From assembly GCA_023253495.1 (NCBI GenBank), contig JALRGF010000158.1, positions 1 through 9,358 of the forward strand: 9,358 bases of DNA, given 5' to 3'. Numbering within the stretch: the first letter of the stretch is position 1; each line of letters begins with the position of its first letter. Below, in pieces: positions 1 through 6,315 of the stretch. The stretch comes from Verrucomicrobiales bacterium. Lineage in GTDB: Bacteria; Verrucomicrobiota; Verrucomicrobiia; Verrucomicrobiales; V1-33. Under the pieces are notes generated by a model, which did not search any database, had not been told where the DNA came from, and saw only the letters and a program-made list of their open reading frames with translations. The position numbers and the translations under genes were made by a program.

Positions 1-1
1 C

Positions 2-259
2 CAGCCATTCGTCACCCTCAACGGAGAATTCCTCGAAATCACCCACCCCCAGCGCGCCGCCGCCCTCGACCTCGAGTTCATCACCGAAACCTCGGAGGAC
101 CTCGCCGCCTGGTCCCCGCTCGAAACTCTCCTCATCCATACGTCCGCCCCCGACCACCACTCGGTCGTCACCGTGGTCCGGCGCGACCCGCGCCCCGTCC
201 CCCCACACCTCCCCGACTCCCGTCGCTTCGTCCGCCTCCGCGCCGTCCCCAAACCCTAG
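2..259 (+). CDS. C-terminal end of a large secreted verrucomicrobial-type protein (5' end outside window)
   Basis: An open frame enters from the left edge and stops at TAG 257-259, giving 85 residues with no start in the window. The tail contains the pattern 'ITETSEDLAAWSPL', then 'VVTVVRRDP', then 'RRFVRLRAVPKP' just before the stop. From family knowledge, many secreted Verrucomicrobiota proteins end in a small beta domain of this form: a 'S.DL..W' strand, a 'VTVRD'-like strand, and a closing 'RFLRLRV'. It is usually the last ~80 residues of very long repeat-rich or LamG-containing proteins. The enzymatic or structural role of the missing N-terminal part cannot be told. The gene is on the same strand as the downstream operon but 241 bp away, with a candidate terminator and regulatory elements between, so it is probably a separate unit. 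Coding is convincing from composition and motif; function is unknown. Confidence 0.75.
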   Translation, partial: QPFVTLNGEFLEITHPQRAAALDLEFITETSEDLAAWSPLETLLIHTSAPDHHSVVTVVRRDPRPVPPHLPDSRRFVRLRAVPKP

Positions 260-260
260 G

Positions 261-314
261 CCCCCCCGCCACACCCGCCCCACACCGCGCCGCCCCAAAA
301 GCCGCTACCCCCCG
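261..314 (+). terminator. C-rich, G-poor stretch, possible Rho-utilisation site
   Basis: Directly after the stop codon of the upstream gene, 54 bases contain 36 C, 8 G and a single T by hand count, with no convincing stem-loop followed by a T run. Strong C-over-G excess in untranslated RNA is the known character of rut sites used by Rho. The placement between two transcription units fits termination. This is inference: the genome is G+C-rich and its other gene gaps are also C-rich, so composition alone is weak evidence. Confidence 0.25.
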
Positions 315-324
315 CGCGCCGCAT

Positions 325-336
325 TTGATAATCAGT
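325..336 (+). promoter_or_regulatory. Operator candidate, copy A of an inverted element pair
   Basis: The 12-mer TTGATAATCAGT lies in a small AT-rich island within G+C-rich DNA. It contains the 9-bp interrupted palindrome TGAT-A-ATCA, and its last T begins a perfect 8-bp palindrome TTGGCCAA at 336-343. An exact reverse-complement copy sits at 437-448. FCD-type GntR regulators bind short palindromes upstream of their own genes, and the regulator starts at 501. The palindrome is not a textbook FadR or PdhR site, so assignment to this regulator is inference. Confidence 0.5.
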
Positions 337-436
337 TGGCCAATCCGCCCTGCACCCGCCATCGCCTCAACCTCCGGGCTTCCCCACCAAAGATTTCACT
401 TGCGGGAGAATCCGGAGTCGCCGATGGTGATTGCGC

Positions 437-448
437 ACTGATTATCAA
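437..448 (-). promoter_or_regulatory. Operator candidate, copy B of an inverted element pair
   Basis: Plus-strand ACTGATTATCAA is the exact reverse complement of the element at 325-336. Similarity continues outward: minus-strand copy B (448 down to 429) aligns with 325-345 at 18 of 21 columns with one gap, both ending in CAATC. Next to it is the 6-bp palindrome TGCGCA (432-437), matching the position of TTGGCCAA in copy A. It ends 52 bases before the regulator's start codon. The centres of the two copies are 112 bp apart, close to a whole number of helical turns only if about 10.2 bp/turn is assumed (about 10.7 turns at 10.5). Confidence 0.5.
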
Positions 449-500
449 TTTGAGCTACCCGCCCCCACCGCACCCTTTTTTTCCATCACTCACAAGACCC

Positions 501-1259
501 ATGCCGCCGTCCCTTGCACTTCCCGAAGCGCCGCACCAGCAGGATCTGGTGCGCACTCTGATCCGGTACATCCAGACCGACCGCCTCGCGGTGGGTGACC
601 GGCTGCCGCCGATCCGAGCGCTGGCCGAGCGGTTTGAGGTTACCGGCAGTGCGGTGCGCGATGCGCTCATCCAGCTGCAGACGATGGGCATGATCCGCAT
701 TCTTCCGCGCAGCGGCGCCTTCGTCCAGTCGGTCAATTTCGCCTCACTGGTCGGCGCTCTGACTGACACCATGGACAACGCCTTGATGCAGGCGGACGCG
801 AGTCTTTTTCATCTGCTGGACGCCCGCCAGCTGATCGAGGTTGAATGCGCCACCACGGCTGCGCGCCGGCGCCGGCTGGAGGATCTGCTTCCGATCCGGG
901 AGGCGCTGGCGGCGACTCTGGCCGCCGCGGAACCCCTGGATGAGGACGCCTCCACCGAGGCCCGCCTGGCCCATTATGACGCCGACATGCGTTTTCACCT
1001 CGCCATCGCCGAACTCGCCGGCAACCCGGTGCTCACCACCATGCTGCGCTCGCTGCTGGGGCTGCTCAAGCCGCACCTGGTGCAGATTCCGTGGAGCCCG
1101 CGACGCAAGGAACTGACCGTCAATGCGCACCTCGAGCTCTTCGAAGCGCTGCATTCCGGCGATGTCGAAAAGGTGCGCCGCCGCATGAGTGAGCACACCG
1201 GAATGGCCCGTGACTCGCTGCTCAAGAACATGTGGTCGTCTTCCGGCGAGCTCCCCTGA
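501..1259 (+). CDS. GntR-family transcriptional regulator, FadR/FCD subfamily
   Basis: A 252-residue DNA-binding regulator, the normal length for the family. The N-terminal winged helix-turn-helix covers about residues 12-77, with the GntR pattern 'GDRLPPIRALAERFEVT' and 'SAVRDALIQLQTMGMI', and a wing at 'PRSGAFV'. The all-helical FCD effector domain covers about 100-240. It shows the metal-ligand pattern of FCD proteins: Asp162 and His166 (D-x3-H), His210 in 'NAHLELFEAL', and His232 in 'RRMSEH', so it probably binds a metal and a small carboxylate. ATG 501 is chosen because the frame upstream to 336 has no ATG, is compositionally non-coding, and would cover the inverted elements. There is no good ribosome binding site. 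It is the first of six collinear genes, 29 bp ahead of the next, so it likely controls this operon, probably as a repressor relieved by a sugar-acid metabolite (inference). Confidence 0.9.
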   Translation: MPPSLALPEAPHQQDLVRTLIRYIQTDRLAVGDRLPPIRALAERFEVTGSAVRDALIQLQTMGMIRILPRSGAFVQSVNFASLVGALTDTMDNALMQADASLFHLLDARQLIEVECATTAARRRRLEDLLPIREALAATLAAAEPLDEDASTEARLAHYDADMRFHLAIAELAGNPVLTTMLRSLLGLLKPHLVQIPWSPRRKELTVNAHLELFEALHSGDVEKVRRRMSEHTGMARDSLLKNMWSSSGELP

Positions 1260-1288
1260 TTCCCGTCTCCCCGCCCCCATCCGCTCCG

Positions 1289-4024
1289 GTGAACGCCCGA
1301 CTTCCAATCCTTTCCGGGATCTGCCTGCTGGCCGTGATGCTGGCCACCCGCTCCAGCGGAAGCGCGGCGGAAGCCGCCCGCGGTGATCATGCCTCCGACA
1401 GCCTCTGGGCGCTCCAGCCGATCCGTGAACCTGCCGTGCCCGTCGTCCGCACCCCGGAATGGCCGCGCCACGAAGTCGACGCCTTCCTCCTCGCCAGCCT
1501 GGAACGGGCCGGACTCGCCCCCGCCCCCGACGCCGACCGCCACACGCTGCTGCGACGGGTGACGTTCGACCTGACCGGACTGCCGCCGACCCCGGAGGAA
1601 ATCAAAGCCTTCCTCGAAGACACCGCCGCCGACGCCTACCCGCGCGTGGTCGACCGTCTGCTCGCCTCCCCGGCCTTCGGCGACCACTGGGCCCGCCACT
1701 GGTTCGACCTGTCCTGCTACGCCGACCTTGCCGACATCCAGGGTGATGTGCTGATCCGTGACGCCTGGCGCTACCGCGACTATGTCATCGCCTCCCTCAA
1801 CGCGGACAAACCGCTGGACCAGTTCGTTCATGAACAGATCGCCGGTGACCTCCTGCCCTCCGCCACCCCCGCGGAACGCCGCGAACAGATCATCGCCACC
1901 GGATACCTCGCCATCGGCCCGTGGACTCTCCAGAATTACATCAAGGGACAGCTCGACGCCGACGTGGTCGACCATCAGATCGACCGCATCGGGCGCACTT
2001 TTCTCGGGCAGACGCTCTCCTGCGCGCGCTGCCACGACCACAAATTCGACCCGGTTCCCATTTCCGATTATTACGCCTTGGCGGGGGTTTTCCACAGCAC
2101 CCGCACCACCCGCTACGACGGCCCCGGCGTCTGGAGCGCCATTACCCATGTCCCGCTGCCACCGCTGGAAACCGCCCCGGGAGAACTCGAGCGGCGGCGC
2201 CAGTCACTGGAGCAGGCGGCCTCGCGGCGTCAGGCCCTCCAGACCGAACTCTCCTCGCTCATCCGCTCCCTTCCCGGCGCCACCAACGCCAACGGTCTCA
2301 CCCTGCAGCAGGGAGTGCCAGCCAATGAAAACGGCCGCCTTTACGAGGTCGCCTTCGCGGCCGCACCCAGCGTCTGGGCCAATGCCGAGCAGAAAACCAC
2401 CGCCGGAGACGGCCTGCTGATCGATATCCTCCGCCCCGATGGCAGCGTGCTCGCCAGCCACCGCCACCAGCCCGGCCCATGGACGGGAACAAACGACGCC
2501 CAACAACTGAAAGCCTCGGCCTTCAGCTACACCGGCGACGGCTCCGGCGATGTGCGCCTCCGCCTCACCAGCGCCACCCCCGCCAGCGGCCGCTTCGGCG
2601 GGGCCATCGACGACCTCGTCATCCGCGCCGGCCCGGATCGCCTCTTCTCCGAAGACTTCCACGCACTTACCCCCGGCACGACCCGTGGCGAGCAGGCCGA
2701 CACCCGGCTGACCGTCTTCGCCGGCGCCACCATCCCCGGATGGGAGGGATCAGGCATCAGCCACTCCCACGCGGTCGACCTCGGCGGCGGCAACTTCGCC
2801 GTCCAGTTCTTCAGCGGCGACAGCACCACCCTCGCCGCCGTCAAACCCGCCGGCGAAGCCCAGCAACAAGCCCTCGCCCGGGCCCTCGCCGTCCAGCAGG
2901 AACTCGCGGCCGTCGCCACCGAAATCGCCCGTCTCGACGCCCTCAACGCCCCGGAGCTCGCCCTCGCCGTGCACGATGTCGATTCCCCCGCCGACGGCCC
3001 GATCTACAAACGCGGCAGCTTCCTCACCCCCGGCACCATCGTTCCGCGCGGGTTCCTCACCGCCGTGCCAGCCTCGGCCAATCACCCCATCCCCGCCGGC
3101 ACCAGCGGCCGCCTGCAGCTCGCCCGATGGCTCACCGACCCGGAAAACCCGCTCACCCCGCGCGTCCTCGCCAACCGCCTCTGGCATCACCTCTTCGGCA
3201 AAGGGCTGGTGCGCTCGGTCGATTACTTCGGCGTGCACGGCGAAAAACCAAGCCATCCGGAGTTGCTCGACTTCCTCGCCCTCCGCCTGCACGGAGAAGA
3301 CCGCTGGTCACTCAAAAAATCCGTCCGCCGCCTGGTCACCACCCGCGCCTACCAGATGGCCTCCACCCCGAACCCCTCCGCCGCCGCCGCCGACCCCGAC
3401 AACCGACTGCTCTGGCAGATGCCCCGCCGGCGGCTCGCCGCCGAATCGATCCGCGACGCCATGCTCGCCGTCAGCGGCCAGCTCGATCCAAGCCGCGGCG
3501 GACCCAGCCTCGGCCTGGAACTGCCGGGCAATATCGCCGGCGCCGGCGGCAACGTGAATCCGGCCACCTGGGGCGGCAAGGTACCGGAATCCGTCTCCCG
3601 TCGGCGCACCATCTACCTCCCCATGAAACGCGAGCGGCCGCAGGGTGAGCTCGAGCTCCTCAGCACCTTCGATTTCCCCCACCCCAACGAAATCACCGGT
3701 GCCCGGCCGGAAACCACCGTGGCCACCCAGGCGCTCTTTCTCATGAATTCCCCCTTCGTGAAAACCCAGGCGCGCCACCTCGCCGAGCGCCTCGCCAGAG
3801 AGGAGCCGGAAGACGAAGCCGCCCGCCTCCGCCGCCTCTACCTCCTCGCCGTCAACCGCCCGCCAGACCCCGAGGCCGCCGCCACCGCCACAGCCTTCCT
3901 CGACGAGTGCACCCGGGACCTCACCTCCGCGTCCGCCACCGCCGCCGCCAACCCCCGCGCGGAAGCCTGGGTCGAACTCTGCCACGCGGTCCTCGGATCC
4001 AACGCTTTCCTCTTCCGCGAATAA
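1289..4024 (+). CDS. Secreted DUF1549/DUF1553 (PSD1-type) protein with a CxxCH motif and an inserted beta domain
   Basis: 911 residues, function unknown. GTG 1289 is preferred: it yields a signal peptide (short N-A-R start, hydrophobic stretch 'ILSGICLLAVMLA', likely cut near residue 27). The frame opens earlier at GTG 1232 but would overlap the regulator gene and add a Pro-rich leader. Order: DUF1549 (PSCyt2) about 62-275, with 'RVTFDLTGLPPTPEE', 'WARHWFDLSCYAD' and the c-type heme motif C245-A-R-C248-H249 followed by 'DHKFDP'; a helical, coiled-coil-prone segment about 299-330; a beta-rich insert about 350-510 including 'GGAIDDLVIRAG' and 'LFSEDF'; a second helix about 520-555; and DUF1553 (PSD1) about 605-911, with 'LARWLTDPENPLTPRVLANRLW', 'RRRLAAESIRDAML' and 'ETTVATQALFLMNSPF'. 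The separate N-terminal cytochrome domain (PSCyt1) of many relatives is absent. It is followed after 25 bp by its usual partner, a DUF1501 gene. An exported redox or polymer-processing role is often supposed but unproven. Confidence 0.92.
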   Translation: MNARLPILSGICLLAVMLATRSSGSAAEAARGDHASDSLWALQPIREPAVPVVRTPEWPRHEVDAFLLASLERAGLAPAPDADRHTLLRRVTFDLTGLPPTPEEIKAFLEDTAADAYPRVVDRLLASPAFGDHWARHWFDLSCYADLADIQGDVLIRDAWRYRDYVIASLNADKPLDQFVHEQIAGDLLPSATPAERREQIIATGYLAIGPWTLQNYIKGQLDADVVDHQIDRIGRTFLGQTLSCARCHDHKFDPVPISDYYALAGVFHSTRTTRYDGPGVWSAITHVPLPPLETAPGELERRRQSLEQAASRRQALQTELSSLIRSLPGATNANGLTLQQGVPANENGRLYEVAFAAAPSVWANAEQKTTAGDGLLIDILRPDGSVLASHRHQPGPWTGTNDAQQLKASAFSYTGDGSGDVRLRLTSATPASGRFGGAIDDLVIRAGPDRLFSEDFHALTPGTTRGEQADTRLTVFAGATIPGWEGSGISHSHAVDLGGGNFAVQFFSGDSTTLAAVKPAGEAQQQALARALAVQQELAAVATEIARLDALNAPELALAVHDVDSPADGPIYKRGSFLTPGTIVPRGFLTAVPASANHPIPAGTSGRLQLARWLTDPENPLTPRVLANRLWHHLFGKGLVRSVDYFGVHGEKPSHPELLDFLALRLHGEDRWSLKKSVRRLVTTRAYQMASTPNPSAAAADPDNRLLWQMPRRRLAAESIRDAMLAVSGQLDPSRGGPSLGLELPGNIAGAGGNVNPATWGGKVPESVSRRRTIYLPMKRERPQGELELLSTFDFPHPNEITGARPETTVATQALFLMNSPFVKTQARHLAERLAREEPEDEAARLRRLYLLAVNRPPDPEAAATATAFLDECTRDLTSASATAAANPRAEAWVELCHAVLGSNAFLFRE

Positions 4025-4049
4025 CTCCGCCAACCCCCTCGGACTCACC

Positions 4050-5471
4050 ATGAGATCGCCCGTCGCGCCCGGCCCCGTTTCCCGCCGCCGTTTCCTCCGC
4101 ACTTCCGCCTGCGGATTCGGCTCGCTCGCCCTTCACGCCCTCCTCCAGCAGCAGGGGCTGGCCGGACAGCCCCCTCCCGCGACAGACTCCCCGCTGGCCA
4201 CCAGACCGCCGCATTTCCCGCCAAGGGCCCGGCGCGTCATCTTCCTCTTCATGAAAGGCGGGCCTTCCCACATGGACCTCTTCGATTACAAACCGCGGCT
4301 GGCCCGGGGATCGGGAGAAGCCCTGCCCTACAGCCTGCCCAGCACCGAGGCCACCGTCGGCCTCGAGGCCACCCGCCTCCTCGGTCCCGTCTCCGGCTTC
4401 AGCCACCACGGCGCCTCCGGCCTCTTCCTCTCGGACCTCCTGCCCCTGACCGGCCGCCACGCCGATAACCTCTGTCTCCTCCGCGCCATGCAGGCCGACA
4501 GCCCGAACCACCCGGTCGCCATCCGCCAGCTCCACACCGGCAACCTCTTCGACGTCGTGCCCTCCATGGGATCATGGCTCTCCTACGGCCTCGGCACCGA
4601 AAACCAGCAGCTTCCCTCCTACGTCACCATCCTCCCCGGCGAGGGAGAACGCAATTTCAGCAGCGCCTTCCTCCCCGCCATCCACCAGGGCACCGCCATC
4701 CAGGACGTCGGCCTCACGCCGGATCAGGCCCCCATCCGCAACCTCAACGACCCCCGCCTCCCCAGGGAAGTCCAGCGGCGCCGGCTCGACCTCGTCCAGT
4801 CGATGAACCGCCGGCAGCTGGACCGCCTGCACTCCGACCAGCAGATGGAAGGCGTCATCGAATCATTCGAACTCGCCTTCCGCATGCAAACGGAAACCCC
4901 GCGCCTCGTCGACCTCGCCAACGAATCCAAGGCCACCTTCGACCTCTACGGCATCGGCCAGGCCCCGACCGACCAGTTCGGCCGCCAATGCCTGCTCGCC
5001 CGCCGCCTCGCCGAGGCCGGCGTGCGCTTCGTCCAGGTCACCCTCGACGGATGGGACCACCACAGCGGCATCGCCGGCGGCCTGAAAAACCTCTGCGCCC
5101 AGTGCGACAAGCCGGTCGCCGGCCTGCTCAGCGACCTGAAATCCCGCGGGCTGCTCGAGGACACGCTGGTCCTCTGGGGCGGCGAATTCGGTCGCACCCC
5201 GCACGCCCAGAACGGTGACGGCCGGGAGCACAACCAGCACGGGTTCTCCATGTGGATGGCCGGAGGCGGCGTCAAAGGCGGCATCACCCACGGCACCACC
5301 GACGATTTCGGCTACCACGCCGTCGACGGCAAGGTCCACATCAACGACCTCCATGCCACCATGCTGCACCTGCTCGGACTGGATCACGAACGCCTCACCT
5401 TCGAGCACCACGGCCGCCCGTTCCGCCTGACCGACGTCGCCGGAAGAGTGGTCACGGAAATCCTCGCCTGA
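4050..5471 (+). CDS. Tat-exported DUF1501 family protein
   Basis: 473 residues, the usual length. The N-terminus has a twin-arginine signal, 'SRRRFLRTS' at residues 11-19, followed by a weakly hydrophobic segment, so it is probably folded before export, as is typical of the family. DUF1501 belongs to the alkaline phosphatase/sulfatase-like fold. Visible family signatures are 'RVIFLFMKGGPSHMD' (about 62-76, with Ser73, His74, Asp76), 'LWGGEFGRTP' (about 375-384, with Glu379) and 'GREHNQHGFSMWMAGGG' (His394, His397), then 'INDLHATMLHLLGLDHERLT' near the end. No enzymatic activity has been settled for the family. It is nearly always encoded next to a DUF1549/DUF1553 gene in Planctomycetota and Verrucomicrobiota, as here, and the pair is presumed to act together. 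It is complete and shows no lost signature residue. The gap to the next gene is 45 bp. Confidence 0.92.
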   Translation: MRSPVAPGPVSRRRFLRTSACGFGSLALHALLQQQGLAGQPPPATDSPLATRPPHFPPRARRVIFLFMKGGPSHMDLFDYKPRLARGSGEALPYSLPSTEATVGLEATRLLGPVSGFSHHGASGLFLSDLLPLTGRHADNLCLLRAMQADSPNHPVAIRQLHTGNLFDVVPSMGSWLSYGLGTENQQLPSYVTILPGEGERNFSSAFLPAIHQGTAIQDVGLTPDQAPIRNLNDPRLPREVQRRRLDLVQSMNRRQLDRLHSDQQMEGVIESFELAFRMQTETPRLVDLANESKATFDLYGIGQAPTDQFGRQCLLARRLAEAGVRFVQVTLDGWDHHSGIAGGLKNLCAQCDKPVAGLLSDLKSRGLLEDTLVLWGGEFGRTPHAQNGDGREHNQHGFSMWMAGGGVKGGITHGTTDDFGYHAVDGKVHINDLHATMLHLLGLDHERLTFEHHGRPFRLTDVAGRVVTEILA

Positions 5472-5516
5472 CCGACCCCGACCGCCTCAACTCCGCCCCC
5501 GAACCACATTACGACC

Positions 5517-6299
5517 ATGCCTCTTAACCCGCTCCGCCGCAAACTGCGATCCAACCAGGGCACCCTCGGCCTCTGGGTCACCATGGAATGCGCCAGCATC
5601 ACCGAGATCGCCGTCGCCCTCAACATCGACTGGGTCGTCGTCGACATGGAACACGGGCACCTCGACTACAAGGACGCCATGGATCACATCCGGGTGGTGC
5701 GCGAGACCGGCACCAGCATCATCCTCCGCGTCCCCGACATCCGCGAGGACTGCATCAAACGCGCCCTCGACATGGGGGCGCACGGTGTGATCCTGCCGCT
5801 GCCGCGCTGGGCCGCCGACGTCGAACGCGGGTTCCGCTACGGCCGCTACACCCCGCGCGGCACCCGTGGCCTGGGCGGCGAGCGCGCGGTCAAATGGGGC
5901 CTCGGCTTCAAGGACTATCTGCGCATCGCCAACGAGGAAACTCTGATCATCCCCATGATCGAGACCCGCGAGGCAGCCGAGGACATCGACGCCATTCTCG
6001 CCATCGACGGCCTGGAGGCGATCTTCCTCGGACCCGCGGACATGTCGGCCACCTTCGGCCACCTCGGCGAGTGGGAGGGCGGAGACGTCGCGCAGCTCAA
6101 CCTCAACCTGCGGCAAAAAGCGGCCGCCCGGGGCATCGCCACCGGCGTCGTCGCCACCAGCCTTGAGGACGCCCGTCGGCGCCAGGATCAGGGGTTCGGG
6201 ATGATCGCCCTCGGATCCGACGCCGGTCTGCTCATCCGCAGCCTGCAGCAGGCGCTGACCGATCTCGGTCGCGACGTCAAACCACACCTCTGGTTCTGA
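5517..6299 (+). CDS. HpcH/HpaI-family class II aldolase (2-keto-acid aldolase)
   Basis: 260 residues, a full-length single-domain TIM barrel, cytoplasmic with no signal peptide. The family performs metal-dependent reversible aldol cleavage of 2-keto-(3-deoxy)-acids to pyruvate (or a similar keto acid) and an aldehyde. Active-site positions line up with E. coli HpaI almost residue for residue: Asp43-x-Glu45-His46 ('VDMEHG'), Arg71 ('LRVP'), 'GAHGVILP' (87-94), metal ligand Glu149 ('MIETREAAED') and metal ligand Asp175 ('GPADMSATFGHLG'). The substrate cannot be read from sequence. Known relatives act on 2-keto-3-deoxyglucarate, 2-keto-3-deoxy-L-rhamnonate and 4-hydroxy-2-keto acids. Its neighbours, a lactonase-family gene 16 bp downstream and an anion symporter, suggest a sugar-acid route (inference). 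ATG 5517 lacks a Shine-Dalgarno sequence. Confidence 0.93.
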   Translation: MPLNPLRRKLRSNQGTLGLWVTMECASITEIAVALNIDWVVVDMEHGHLDYKDAMDHIRVVRETGTSIILRVPDIREDCIKRALDMGAHGVILPLPRWAADVERGFRYGRYTPRGTRGLGGERAVKWGLGFKDYLRIANEETLIIPMIETREAAEDIDAILAIDGLEAIFLGPADMSATFGHLGEWEGGDVAQLNLNLRQKAAARGIATGVVATSLEDARRRQDQGFGMIALGSDAGLLIRSLQQALTDLGRDVKPHLWF

Positions 6300-6315
6300 T
6301 TCACCCGCCGCCGCC

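Noticed and set aside
336..500. Upstream extension of the regulator to a TTG start at 336
   Set aside because: The added 55 residues do not resemble any GntR N-terminus, are Pro-rich, and would run through the inverted regulatory elements. ATG 501 fits the family.
260..500. A sigma-70-like promoter for the operon
   Set aside because: GATAAT (327-332) and TATCAA (443-448) resemble -10 boxes, but no matching -35 lies 16-18 bp upstream of either. No promoter could be placed with confidence.
1232..1288. Earlier GTG start at 1232 for the DUF1549/DUF1553 gene
   Set aside because: It would overlap the regulator gene by 28 bp and put a Pro/Arg-rich leader in front of a good signal peptide that begins at 1289.
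1310..1330. Lipobox around Cys12 of the DUF1549/DUF1553 signal peptide
   Set aside because: The residues before Cys12 are S-G-I, with Ile at -1, and the cysteine lies in the hydrophobic core with more hydrophobic residues after it, so a lipoprotein signal is unlikely.
995..2149. 384-residue minus-strand open frame across the regulator and DUF1549 genes
   Set aside because: It is antisense to two well-supported genes. Its protein is a Gly/Val/Ala-rich low-complexity mirror of G+C-rich codon bias and has no family motif.
2479..3648. 389-residue plus-strand open frame in another phase of the DUF1549/DUF1553 gene
   Set aside because: The translation is almost wholly Arg/Pro/His, typical of an off-frame reading of G+C-rich coding DNA, and the overlapping gene has clear domain motifs here.
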